From assembly GCF_004349065.1 (NCBI RefSeq), contig NZ_SMKZ01000001.1, positions 124,001 through 188,000 on the forward strand: a DNA stretch of 64,000 nt, read 5' to 3'. The notes beneath the pieces were generated by a model, which saw only the letters and a program-made list of their open reading frames with translations, did not search any database and had not been told where the DNA came from. The position numbers and the translations under genes are program-made. Position 1 is the stretch's first letter, and the number at the start of each line of letters is the position of its first letter. Of this stretch, positions 26,657-34,921 are shown piece after piece. The DNA comes from Jiangella asiatica. Its GTDB lineage: Bacteria; Actinomycetota; Actinomycetes; Jiangellales; Jiangellaceae.

Positions 26657-26703
26657 TCATCAACGATTTCGGGCGCTATGACACCTGAGATCGTTGATGA
26701 TCA
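26654..26703. terminator. Bidirectional hairpin between convergent genes
   Basis: A 17-bp stem (26654-26670 with 26687-26703, one mismatch) with a 16-nt loop. The outer stem is TGATCATCAACGAT. The element includes both stop codons: TGA of the TetR gene at 26654-26656 and TGA of the convergent dehydrogenase at 26701-26703. The same outer stem reappears at 28445-28494. Confidence 0.75.
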
Positions 26704-27591
26704 TGGGCGCGGGCGGGAAAGCTGCTCGACCAGCAGGAGCAGCGCGCTGTGGTCCAGCGAGCCGTGGCCCTGGGCGCGCAGCGACGCCATCAGCTGCGCC
26801 ACCAGCGCGCCGGCGGGGACGACCACTCCTGCCTCACGCGCGGCGGCGGTGACGATCCCGAGGTCCTTGTGGTGCAGGTCCACCCGGAACCCCGGCGCGA
26901 AGTCGCGAGCCAGCATCGCCGGCCCCTTGCGGTCCAGGACGGCGCTGCCGGCCAGGCCGCCGCCCAGGACGGTGACCGCCCGTTCCCGGTCGACTCCGTG
27001 CGCGTCGAGGAACACCAGCGCCTCGGCTACCAGCTCCAGCGTGCCGGCGACGATGAGCTGGTTGGCCGCCTTCACCGTCTGGCCCGCCCCCGCCGGCCCC
27101 ATGTGCACGACCGTCGAGCCGAGCGCCTCGAGCACCGGCAGCACCTGATTGAACGCCGACTCGTCGCCGCCGGCCATGATGGACAGTGTGGCGTCGACGG
27201 CGCCCTGTTCGCCGCCGCTGACCGGTGCGTCCAGGACCGGCACGCCTCGCTCGGCGCCGGCCGCGGCCAGCTCGCGGGCGACGTCGGGCCGGATGGTGCT
27301 CATGTCGACGACGACCGTGCCCGCCGCGGCGGCGGCCAGGACGCCGTCGACGCCGTCGTCGCCGAGGATGACCGCCCGCACGTCGGGTGAGTCGGGGAGC
27401 ATGGTGATGACGACGTCCGCGCCGGCCACGGCCTCGGTCACCGATCCCGCGCCCCGGCCGCCCGCGGCCACCAGCCGTTCCACTTTCTCGGGGCTGCGGT
27501 TGTAGCCGGTGACGGTGAACCCTGCGGTGACCAGGTTGGCGGCCATCGGGCCGCCCATCACGCCGAGGCCGATGAATGCGATGGTCGTCAT
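26701..27591 (-). CDS. 3-hydroxyisobutyrate / tartronate semialdehyde reductase family
   Basis: 296-aa beta-hydroxyacid dehydrogenase. It has the NAD(P) loop IAFIGLGVMGGPMAANL, the substrate motif DAPVSGGEQGA (about residues 119-129) and the catalytic Lys in GAGQTVKAANQ (about 173). It interconverts a 3-hydroxy acid and its semialdehyde. It follows a hydroxypyruvate-isomerase-like gene with a 4-bp ATGA overlap, the pairing seen in glyoxylate/tartronate semialdehyde routes, so a GarR/GlxR-type role is likelier than valine catabolism; this rests on context. Confidence 0.85.
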   Translation of the reverse strand: MTTIAFIGLGVMGGPMAANLVTAGFTVTGYNRSPEKVERLVAAGGRGAGSVTEAVAGADVVITMLPDSPDVRAVILGDDGVDGVLAAAAAGTVVVDMSTIRPDVARELAAAGAERGVPVLDAPVSGGEQGAVDATLSIMAGGDESAFNQVLPVLEALGSTVVHMGPAGAGQTVKAANQLIVAGTLELVAEALVFLDAHGVDRERAVTVLGGGLAGSAVLDRKGPAMLARDFAPGFRVDLHHKDLGIVTAAAREAGVVVPAGALVAQLMASLRAQGHGSLDHSALLLLVEQLSRPRP

Positions 27592-28415
27592 GCGGCGCTG
27601 CCTCTTCCGTCGTCGGATGCGAACCAGGACTCTCGCCGAGCGAACGGGTCGGCGTCCGTGCTCACGTACTCCAGTGCGAACCAGCCGCCGTAGCCGCCGG
27701 CCGTGAGCTCGTCGACCCATGCCCTCAGCGGCAGCTCGCCGGTGCCGGGCGCGCCGCGGCCGGGTGCGTCGGCGAGCTGCACGTGCGCGATCCGGTCGCG
27801 GTGCCGGCGGATGGCCGCGGAAACGTCGTCGCCGTTGACGGTCAGATGGTAGACGTCGAGCAGCAGGCCGAGGCCGCCCTGGCCGGTCTCGGCCGCGACC
27901 CGGTCGATGACGGCGACGGCGTCGTCCGCGGTACGCAGCGGGTAGGCGTCCACACCGCTGACCGGCTCGATCAGCACCGTCGCGCCGATCTCGGCAAGCT
28001 CCGCGGCAACCTGCCCGAGGGCGCGGACGCCCACGTCGTCCTGCTCGGCCGGGTCGTGGCCGGGCAGCCGGTTGCCGTAGAGCGCGTTGAAGGATCGGCA
28101 GCCCAGCTCCTGGCCGATCGTCGCCGCGACGCGCGCGCTGGCCAGCAGCTCGCCGGTGCGGCCGGGCCACGAGACGACGCCGCGGTCGCCGCCGGGCAGG
28201 TCACCGCCATAGAGGTTCAGTCCGACCAGCCGCAGTCCCGCGTCGCGGACGGCGGCGACGAACGCCTCGACCTCGGCGTCCGCCGGGGTCGACGTGTCGA
28301 ACGGCCACCAGAACTCGACCGCCTCGAAGCCGGCCTCGCTTACGGCTTCGAGCCGCGCCGGCCACGGGCGGTCGGCGAGCAGGATGGAACAGTTCACGGC
28401 GAAACGTGGGGGCAC
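27588..28415 (-). CDS. Hydroxypyruvate isomerase-like TIM-barrel protein
   Basis: About 275 aa, AP endonuclease 2-like sugar isomerase fold. Hyi-family features are FAVNCSILL at the start, GFEAVEFWWPFD, GLRLVGLNLYGGDLPGGDRG, TVLIEPVSG with the metal-ligand Glu, LLLDVYHLTVNGDD, and GTGELPLRAWVDELTAGGYGGWFALEY. Family members isomerise hydroxypyruvate to tartronate semialdehyde, or epimerise keto sugars. GTG 28415 fits the family N-terminus; an upstream ATG at 28451 lies within the hairpin repeat and is less likely. It is coupled to the dehydrogenase downstream. Confidence 0.85.
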   Translation of the reverse strand: MPPRFAVNCSILLADRPWPARLEAVSEAGFEAVEFWWPFDTSTPADAEVEAFVAAVRDAGLRLVGLNLYGGDLPGGDRGVVSWPGRTGELLASARVAATIGQELGCRSFNALYGNRLPGHDPAEQDDVGVRALGQVAAELAEIGATVLIEPVSGVDAYPLRTADDAVAVIDRVAAETGQGGLGLLLDVYHLTVNGDDVSAAIRRHRDRIAHVQLADAPGRGAPGTGELPLRAWVDELTAGGYGGWFALEYVSTDADPFARRESWFASDDGRGSAA

Positions 28416-28444
28416 CCGTCCGATTATGGACGACGGCCCGCCCG

Positions 28445-28494
28445 TGATCATCAACGGTCGGCGACGTGACCGCGTCGCCAACCGTTGATGATCA
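28445..28494. repeat. Long-stem hairpin sharing an outer stem with 26654-26703
   Basis: A 22-bp stem (28445-28466 with 28473-28494, one mismatch) around a 6-nt loop. Its outer part TGATCATCAACGGT matches the hairpin at 26654 at 13 of 14 positions, whereas the inner stem differs. It lies between the small membrane protein gene (ends 28510) and the start of the Hyi-like gene, so on the minus strand it could terminate the former. Confidence 0.75.
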
Positions 28495-28509
28495 TCAGGT
28501 CGAACGAGC

Positions 28510-28767
28510 TCACTCCTTCTTGGTCCGCGCTGCCAGGCCCTCGGCGGTGCCCACCAGCAGGACGGCCGCGACGACCGCGACGATGAAACCGATGACGTTG
28601 AGCTCGAAGATGTCGCCGGTGCCGATCAGGTTGGCCACCAGCCCGCCGATCACCGACCCGGCCAGCCCGAGCAGCAGGGTGGCGATCCAGCCCAGGTTCT
28701 GCTTGCCCGGCTTGATCAGTCGCGCGAGCGCGCCGATGATGAGCCCAGCGATGATGAAGCCGATCAT
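28510..28767 (-). CDS. GlsB/YeaQ/YmgE transglycosylase-associated membrane protein
   Basis: 85 aa with three predicted membrane helices: IGFIIAGLIIGALARL, WIATLLLGLAGSVIGGLVANL and VIGFIVAVVAAVLLVG. The KPGKQNLGW segment between the first two helices is the family's hallmark. These small proteins are often stress-induced; their function is unknown despite the name. The ATG at 28767 has a strong AAGGAGG. Open frame upstream to 29091 is not part of the gene. Confidence 0.9.
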   Translation of the reverse strand: MIGFIIAGLIIGALARLIKPGKQNLGWIATLLLGLAGSVIGGLVANLIGTGDIFELNVIGFIVAVVAAVLLVGTAEGLAARTKKE

Positions 28768-28966
28768 GGGGATCCTCCTTCTCGGGCACGTCCGTACCCA
28801 GGTCTGCACCCAGCATCTCGCAGGTGGGGCCGTTCTGGCGGTTCTCGGCGCGGATACACGCCGGGTAACGGCGGCGACGGCGAGCACCTTCGGTGCGAAT
28901 GGGTACAAGCCTCGCGGCTGAGCGACCAGCAGGCGCGGTGCTCCCGCGCCCTCGTCACCGGAGGAG

Positions 28967-30313
28967 ATGAGTGCCGTGCAGGATCGACCAAGGGCTCGCG
29001 TGGTGATCGTCGGAGGCGGGTTCGCCGGGTTCAACGCCGCTCGCTCGCTGCGTCGCTCGTTGCCCGGCTCGCTACCGCCGGGGCGCGACATCGAGATCGT
29101 CCTGGTGAACCCGACGGACTACTTCCTCTACCTTCCGCTGCTGCCCGAGGTGTCGGCCGCGATCCTCGACCCGAGACGCATCACCACCTCGCTGCCGGCC
29201 GCGCTCCCGGGTGTTCGGCTGGCGCTGGGCGAGGTGACCGACGTGCACCCGGACGATCACCGCGTCGACTACGTCGACCCGGAAGGCGGAGAACACGTCC
29301 TCGACTACGACCGGCTGATCCTCTCCGTCGGCAGCGTGAACAAGCTGCTGCCGGTGCCGGGGGTGGCCGAGCACGCGCACGGCTTCCGTGGCATCCCGGA
29401 GGCGCTGTACCTGCGCGACCACGTCATCCGCCAGATCGAACTCGCCGCGGCCAGCCCCGACCCCGCCGAACGGGCCGCGCGCTGCACGTTCGTCGTCGTC
29501 GGCGCCGGCTACACCGGCACCGAGGTCGCCGCCCAGGGTCCGCTGTTCACGCGGGTGGTGGCCGGGCGCCACGCCGAGCTGCGCGGTCAGCCGATCCGCT
29601 GGCAGCTGCTGGACGTCGCGCCGAAGGTGCTGCCGGAGCTGGACCCGCGGCTGTCACGCACCGCGGACCGGGTGCTGCGGTCGCGCGGCGTCGAGGTGCT
29701 GATGGGGACGTCGGTCGAGGAGGCGACCGGTGACGGTGTCCGGCTCACCACCGGGGAGTTCGTGCCGACGCGGACGCTGGTGTGGTGCGTCGGGGTGCGG
29801 CCGGACCCGCTGGTCGAGCGGTCGGGCCTACCTACGCACGAGGGCCGGCTCGTGGTGAGTCCGACCCTGGCTGTGCCGGACTGCCGGGACGTGTACGCGT
29901 GCGGCGATGCCGCGGCCGTCCCCGACCTCACCCGCCCCGGCGAGGTGACGGCGATGACGGCGCAGCACGCGAGCCGGCAGGGCACGCTCGCCGGTCGCAA
30001 CGTCGCGGCATCACTCGGGTTCGGCTCGACGCGCGCGTACCGCCATTACGACCTCGGCTTCGTCGTCGACCTGGGCGGCACGCAGGCGGCGGCGAACCCG
30101 CTGCGTGTCCCGCTGTCCGGGCTGCCGGCGAAGGCGGTGACGCGCGGCTACCACCTGCTGTCGATGCCGGCGAACCGGGTGCGGACCGCGATCGACTGGC
30201 TGCTGGACTCGGTGACCGGGCGGCAGTCGGTGCAGCTGGGCCTGCTCCACCCGGGCGCCGTCCCGCTGGACAGCTCGTCGCCGGAGGTGCCGCGCCTCGC
30301 CCCGCTGCGATGA
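28967..30313 (+). CDS. Type II NADH dehydrogenase (Ndh-like)
   Basis: 448 aa. FAD-binding GGGFAG is at residues 16-21 and the NADH-binding GAGYTGTEVA near 180. YFLYLPLLPEVSAAILDPRRI and the C-terminal FVVDLGGTQAAANP with a hydrophobic tail region fit a peripheral membrane NDH-2. It oxidises NADH to reduce quinone without proton pumping. The ATG is preceded by GGAGGAGA. It stands alone; the next gene converges and ends 1 bp away. Confidence 0.87.
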   Translation: MSAVQDRPRARVVIVGGGFAGFNAARSLRRSLPGSLPPGRDIEIVLVNPTDYFLYLPLLPEVSAAILDPRRITTSLPAALPGVRLALGEVTDVHPDDHRVDYVDPEGGEHVLDYDRLILSVGSVNKLLPVPGVAEHAHGFRGIPEALYLRDHVIRQIELAAASPDPAERAARCTFVVVGAGYTGTEVAAQGPLFTRVVAGRHAELRGQPIRWQLLDVAPKVLPELDPRLSRTADRVLRSRGVEVLMGTSVEEATGDGVRLTTGEFVPTRTLVWCVGVRPDPLVERSGLPTHEGRLVVSPTLAVPDCRDVYACGDAAAVPDLTRPGEVTAMTAQHASRQGTLAGRNVAASLGFGSTRAYRHYDLGFVVDLGGTQAAANPLRVPLSGLPAKAVTRGYHLLSMPANRVRTAIDWLLDSVTGRQSVQLGLLHPGAVPLDSSSPEVPRLAPLR

Positions 30314-31408
30314 TCATGGGGCGGCGTCGAGGTCCAGCGCGCCGGTGGTGTCGTAGGCGGTCAGGACGGTGGCGTACGGCGCGATGTCGAGGCCCTTGTC
30401 AGCCAGCCAGCCGTCGTCGAAGCACGTGCTGACGTACCGGTCGCCGGAGTCGCACAGGAGGCTGACGATGCTGCCTCGCTCGCCGTCGCGGCGCATCCGC
30501 TCCACCAGCCGCAACGCGCTCCAGACGCTGGTGCCGGTGGACGGCCCGACGGCACGGCCCATGCGGTCGGACAGCCATCGCATGGTCGCGATCGAGGCGG
30601 CGTCGGGTACCCGCTCCATGTCGTCGATGACGCCGCCGACGAACGACGGCTCGATGCGCGGGCGGCCGATGCCCTCGATCCGCGACGGCATGCCGGTGGT
30701 GTATTCCGAGGTGTCCAGCTGCCAGCCGTCGAGGAACGCCGAGTTCTCCGGGTCGGCGACGAAGACCTTGGTCGGGTGCCGGCGGTAGCGCACGTAGCGG
30801 CCGATCGTGGCCGACGTGCCGCCGGTGCCCGCGCCGACGACGATCCAGGTGGGTATGGGGTGCCGCTCGGCGGTGAGCTGCTGGAAGATCGACTCGGCGA
30901 TGTTGTTGTTGCCGCGCCAGTCGGTCGCCCGCTCGGCGTAGGTGAACTGGTCCATGTAGTGACCGCCGCACTCGGCGGCCAGCCGCGCCGCCTCGTCGTA
31001 CATGTCCGGCGGACGCTCCACGAAGTGGCACCGCCCGCCGTACCATTCGATCAGCGCGATCTTCTCCGGGCTCGTCGACGCCGGCATGACGGCCACGAAC
31101 GGCAGGCCGATCAGCCCGGCGAAGTACGCCTCGCTCACCGCGGTCGAACCGCTGGACGCCTCGACGATCGTGGTGGTCCGGTTCACCCAGCCGTTGCACA
31201 GCGCGTACAGGAACAGCGAGCGCGCCAGCCGGTGCTTGAGGCTGCCGGTCGGATGCACCGACTCGTCCTTGAGGTAGAGGTCCACGCCGGGGTCGCCGGG
31301 CAGGCCGATGGTGTGCAGGTGCGTGTCGGCGCTGCGGTTGGCGTCGGCCTCCACCCGCCGGACGGCCTCGGCGATCCAGGCGCGATCTTCACTCGTGGTC
31401 TTCGGCAC
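30314..31408 (-). CDS. cds1: L-cysteine desulfhydrase (Cds1-like PLP enzyme)
   Basis: 364 aa, fold-type II PLP enzyme. The PLP Lys is Lys58 in [11 protein letters not shown], and the phosphate loop is [28 protein letters not shown] and [22 protein letters not shown] are characteristic of the actinobacterial protein known as Cds1 in Mycobacterium (Rv3684), which degrades cysteine to pyruvate, ammonia and sulfide. It differs from CysK/CysM in this extra segment. Length is close to the mycobacterial enzyme. It diverges from the IclR gene. Confidence 0.85.
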   Translation of the reverse strand: MPKTTSEDRAWIAEAVRRVEADANRSADTHLHTIGLPGDPGVDLYLKDESVHPTGSLKHRLARSLFLYALCNGWVNRTTTIVEASSGSTAVSEAYFAGLIGLPFVAVMPASTSPEKIALIEWYGGRCHFVERPPDMYDEAARLAAECGGHYMDQFTYAERATDWRGNNNIAESIFQQLTAERHPIPTWIVVGAGTGGTSATIGRYVRYRRHPTKVFVADPENSAFLDGWQLDTSEYTTGMPSRIEGIGRPRIEPSFVGGVIDDMERVPDAASIATMRWLSDRMGRAVGPSTGTSVWSALRLVERMRRDGERGSIVSLLCDSGDRYVSTCFDDGWLADKGLDIAPYATVLTAYDTTGALDLDAAP

Positions 31409-31518
31409 GAGCCTCCTTCCAACCGGTCGGCGTCAGCCGCTCCATGAACATGACGTTCCGATTTCGTGCTGCCCGGGGCCTTGACCCCGCCGCCGGCATT
31501 CTGGCACAGTCCCAAGAC

Positions 31519-32292
31519 ATGGAAGTCGACTCCCATCAGGTGGAAGCCGAAGAGGCGACGCAGGATGGCGGAGTGCGCTCGGTGCGCCGCGCCCTGTCCC
31601 TGCTGTCGGCGCTCGGCAGCGACGGCCGCACGCTCACCGAGCTCGCCTCCGCGGCCGGCATCAGCCTCAGCACCGCCTCCCGCCTGCTGGGCACGCTGCG
31701 GATGGCGGACTTCGTCGCCCAGCGCGAGGACGGCGCCTACGTGCCGGGCCGGGAGCTGACGTCGCTGCTCTACGCCACCGACCCGTGGGCCGGCATCCGC
31801 TCCGTCGCCGCCAGAGCCACCCGCACACTGCGCGACCAGCTGGACGAGACCGCGGCGTTCTTCGTGCTCACCGGGAACGACTGCCTGTGCATCGAGTCCT
31901 CGGAGTCCACCCGGCTGGTCCGGCGGGTCTGCCCGCCCGGAGAGCGGCGTCCGGTCTACCTCGGCGCGGCCGGCAAGGCACTGCTGACGTTCTCGGCGAC
32001 ACCGCCGGCCGGGTTCGGGCTGCGCGAGTCCGACGAGACGTTCACCACCGCCACCGGGGCCGTCCGCACCGTCGCGGAGCTGCGCAGCGAGCTGACCGAG
32101 ATCGCCGCCCGCGGGTGGTCGTTCAGCAGCCACGAGTCGACGCTCGAGTCGTGGGCCGTCGCCGCGCCGGTCCGTTCCGGCGGCACGGTGATCGGCGTGC
32201 TCACCGCCGTCGTCCCGGCCACCCGCGACGGCGACGACTACGTCGCCCGGGTGGTGGCGGCCACCGTCGACGCCGCCGCGGCCGTTCGCTGA
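31519..32292 (+). CDS. IclR-family transcriptional regulator
   Basis: 257 aa. The N-terminal winged helix is SVRRALSLLSALGSDGRTLT, then ELASAAGISLSTASRLLGTL. The IclR effector domain follows (FFVLTGNDCLCIESSEST; PVYLGAAGKALLTF). ATG 31519 gives the usual length; ATG 31444 would add 25 residues without helping the fold. Neither has a Shine-Dalgarno. It precedes a ten-gene same-strand catabolic and transport cluster, which it most likely regulates. Confidence 0.88.
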   Translation: MEVDSHQVEAEEATQDGGVRSVRRALSLLSALGSDGRTLTELASAAGISLSTASRLLGTLRMADFVAQREDGAYVPGRELTSLLYATDPWAGIRSVAARATRTLRDQLDETAAFFVLTGNDCLCIESSESTRLVRRVCPPGERRPVYLGAAGKALLTFSATPPAGFGLRESDETFTTATGAVRTVAELRSELTEIAARGWSFSSHESTLESWAVAAPVRSGGTVIGVLTAVVPATRDGDDYVARVVAATVDAAAAVR

Positions 32293-32327
32293 CCCCGTCC
32301 TTCATCCCCACCACCGCGAGGACCACC

Positions 32328-32714
32328 GTGACCCGAGAAGCCATGACGACCGACGACCACGCCGACGTCCGCGACCTGATGTCGGCCGTCGCGTACGTGC
32401 TGGACTCGCACGAGTACGACCGGCTCGGCGAGGTGTTCGCCGCCGACGTCCACTTCGAGAACCCAGGCCGGCTGGTCGCCGACGGGCTGCCGGCGCTGAT
32501 CGAGGCGTTCAAGGGCATCGCCGACCCCGCGATCAGCCACCACGTCACAAACGTCGTCGTCACCCCGGTCGACGCCACCACCGCGACCTGCCGGATGAAG
32601 GCCCTGGCGCTGCGCTCCGGCGGCGTGCTCACCGCCGCGGAGTACACCGACACCGTTCGCAAGGAGGCCACCGGCTGGCGCATCGCGTCCCGCCACATCC
32701 GTCCGCTGGGCTGA
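32328..32714 (+). CDS. SnoaL-like / NTF2-fold small protein
   Basis: 128 aa, single cone-shaped NTF2-like domain: DVRDLMSAVAYVLDSHEYDR, LGEVFAADVHFENPG, SHHVTNVVVTPVDATTATC and ATGWRIASRHIRPLG. This pattern is typical of SnoaL_4 polyketide-cyclase-like and ring-hydroxylating-small-subunit-like proteins. It may be an isomerase, dehydratase or cyclase of the pathway. GTG 32328 has GAGGA upstream; ATG 32343 is an alternative. Confidence 0.83.
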   Translation: MTREAMTTDDHADVRDLMSAVAYVLDSHEYDRLGEVFAADVHFENPGRLVADGLPALIEAFKGIADPAISHHVTNVVVTPVDATTATCRMKALALRSGGVLTAAEYTDTVRKEATGWRIASRHIRPLG

Positions 32715-32760
32715 GCCACCGCACGCGCCCCACCCACCGACGAGCCATAAGCAGGAGAGC

Positions 32761-34404
32761 ATGGACGACCACAGCTACGACGCCATCGTCATCGGCACCG
32801 GCCACAGCGGTCTCGTCGGTGCGTGGTACCTGGCCCAGGCCGGCTGGTCGGTGCTCATGCTGGAGCGCCGCGACATCGTCGGCGGCACCTGTGTGACGGA
32901 GGAGATCTTCCCCGGCTACCGCGGCAGCAGCGTGGCCAACTCCAGTCACAGCCTCGACCCGCGCATCGTCGGCGACATGCGACTGGACAGGTTCGGGCTG
33001 CGCTTCGCCCACCCCGAGCTCGGGTCGCTGACGCTGTTCACCGACGGCCGCGCCCTGGTGCCGTGGCCGGACCGGGAGAAGCGGCGCGCCGAGCTGGCCC
33101 GGTTCGCGCACGGCCAGTCCGACCTGGACGGCTACCACGCGCTGCTGGACTTCTACCGGTCGGTAGCCATGCGGATGCAGGTGTCGTTCTACGACCCGGC
33201 GCCGAGCCTGGCCGCCGTCGCCGAGCGGTTCCAGACCCCGGCACAGCAGCGGGCGTTCCAGAAGGTGATGTTCGGCAGCGTCGCGGACATCATCGAGGAG
33301 CACCTGGAGTCGCCGGAGCTGCAGGCGTTCTTCGCCGGCACCGCCGTCGCCACCAACTTCGTCGGCCCGCGCACGCCGGGCAGCGGCTACCTGCTGCTGC
33401 AGCGGCCGCTGTGGGAGGAGTCGATGAAGAGCGTCGGCACCCACGACGAGAACGACCTCATGATGCGCAACGCCGCCCCGATGGGCGGGATAGGCGCCAT
33501 CACGGAGGCGATGGCCGCGGCCGGCCGTGCCGCCGGCGTGCGCATCGAGACGAACGCGGAGGTCGTCCGCATCCTCTGCACCGACGGCCGGGTCACCGGG
33601 GTGGCGCTGGCCGACGGGCGGGAGTTCCGGGCACCGCGGGTGCTGTCGAATGCGAACCCGAAGCTGACCCTGACCAGGCTGCTCACCGCCGACGAGCTCG
33701 GCCGCGACTGGTACGCCCTGGCCGAGGACATCCCGATGAAGGGGTCGTCGGCCAAGGTGCACCTGGCGCTGAACGGCACGCCGCGGTTCGCCTGTGCCCG
33801 CTCGGACAAGGAGAACGAGCTCTTCCTCGCCACGAACTTCCGGATCGCGCCGAGCATCGACGTGCTGCAGGAGGCCTACAACGAGGCCATCATGGGCCGC
33901 TGGAGCGAACGCCCGACGATCTCGGGCATCATCTCCTCGGCCATCGACCCGTCGCTGACGCCGCCGGGCGCCCACTTCGTCAGCCTCAGCGTGCGCGGCG
34001 TCCCGTACCACCTGGCCGAGGGCACCTGGGACGAGCACGGCGACGCGCTGGCCAAGGCAGTCGTCACCACCCTGGAGGAGCACGTCCCGAACCTGCTCGA
34101 CGTGCTGGACGACTACCACATCTACACACCACTGGACCTGGAGCGCGAGTTCGCGCTGCTCGAGGGCAACGGCGCGCACGGCGACATCGTCCCCGGCCAG
34201 ATCTTCGACTCCCGGCCGATGCCCGGCTGCGCCGACCACCGGACCCCGGTGGAGGGCCTCTACCTGTGCGGCGTGGGCACCTGGCCGGGCAACTTCATGA
34301 GTGGTGTCACCGGCTACAACGCCAGCCACCGCATGCTGTCCGACGCCCGACTGCCGCGGCCGGACACCGACCCGATGGCAGCGGTGGAGGACTCGATCAC
34401 GTGA
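32761..34404 (+). CDS. Phytoene desaturase-type FAD oxidoreductase
   Basis: 547 aa. The FAD-binding Rossmann motif is IVIGTGHSGLVGAWYLAQAG (9-28) with ERRDIVGG further on; a C-terminal FAD segment reads GLYLCGVGTWPGNFMSGVTG. The size and motifs fit the COG1233/PYROXD2-like branch rather than true carotenoid desaturases; no crtB or other carotenoid gene is present. It probably oxidises the pathway's hydrophobic or amine substrate. AGGAGAG precedes the ATG. It sits between the SnoaL-like and cupin genes. Confidence 0.85.
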   Translation: MDDHSYDAIVIGTGHSGLVGAWYLAQAGWSVLMLERRDIVGGTCVTEEIFPGYRGSSVANSSHSLDPRIVGDMRLDRFGLRFAHPELGSLTLFTDGRALVPWPDREKRRAELARFAHGQSDLDGYHALLDFYRSVAMRMQVSFYDPAPSLAAVAERFQTPAQQRAFQKVMFGSVADIIEEHLESPELQAFFAGTAVATNFVGPRTPGSGYLLLQRPLWEESMKSVGTHDENDLMMRNAAPMGGIGAITEAMAAAGRAAGVRIETNAEVVRILCTDGRVTGVALADGREFRAPRVLSNANPKLTLTRLLTADELGRDWYALAEDIPMKGSSAKVHLALNGTPRFACARSDKENELFLATNFRIAPSIDVLQEAYNEAIMGRWSERPTISGIISSAIDPSLTPPGAHFVSLSVRGVPYHLAEGTWDEHGDALAKAVVTTLEEHVPNLLDVLDDYHIYTPLDLEREFALLEGNGAHGDIVPGQIFDSRPMPGCADHRTPVEGLYLCGVGTWPGNFMSGVTGYNASHRMLSDARLPRPDTDPMAAVEDSIT

Positions 34405-34445
34405 CCGCCGCCGTCCATCCCACCCGCTGACCAGAGGAGATCTTC

Positions 34446-34829
34446 ATGCACGTCGGACGAGGACGGCGCGACGGCCAGCCGTCGGGCCTGCGCTCGTCGA
34501 CCACCACCGGCCAGGTGTGGTCCGACATCGTCCTCGACGCCGAGGGCACCCGCGCCATCACCATCTTCTTCGCGCCCGGGTCGCGCACTCGCTGGCACAG
34601 CCACCCCGGCGGCCAACTGATCTACACCGTCGCGGGCGAGGGATGGATCCAGGAGCGCGGCGGCGAGCTCGTCACCGTCGGCCCCGGCGACGTCGTCTGG
34701 ACCGAGCCCGGCGTCGAGCACTGGCACGGCGCCACCGACACCGGCCTGGTCACGCAGCTCGCCGTCCACTTCGGGGATGTCGACTGGGGCGACGAGGTCA
34801 CCGAGGAGGACTACCCGACGACGGAGTGA
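34446..34829 (+). CDS. Small cupin-domain protein
   Basis: 127 aa, one cupin barrel. Motif 1 is RWHSHPGGQLIYTVAGEGW (two His, plus Gln where a Glu is often found) and motif 2 is PGDVVWTEPGVEHWHGA. These residues form a metal site. Members near oxidoreductases often act as isomerases or dioxygenase-like enzymes; the reaction here is unknown. AGGAGAT lies upstream of the ATG. Confidence 0.85.
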   Translation: MHVGRGRRDGQPSGLRSSTTTGQVWSDIVLDAEGTRAITIFFAPGSRTRWHSHPGGQLIYTVAGEGWIQERGGELVTVGPGDVVWTEPGVEHWHGATDTGLVTQLAVHFGDVDWGDEVTEEDYPTTE

Positions 34830-34921
34830 GTCGGCGGCTCCGCCGATCCGACGCCCGCCGCCGGACCCCGATCACCGACCCGCTTGGAAGGAGGCCGGGC
34901 ACCCGATGCCCGTACCGGCCC

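Noticed and set aside
28768-28966. Riboswitch upstream of the NADH dehydrogenase gene
   Set aside because: The 199-bp gap holds a normal Shine-Dalgarno and no conserved aptamer pattern I recognise.
32761-34404. Carotenoid phytoene desaturase (crtI)
   Set aside because: It shares the general FAD motifs but no carotenoid genes accompany it, and its operon partners are transport and degradative proteins.
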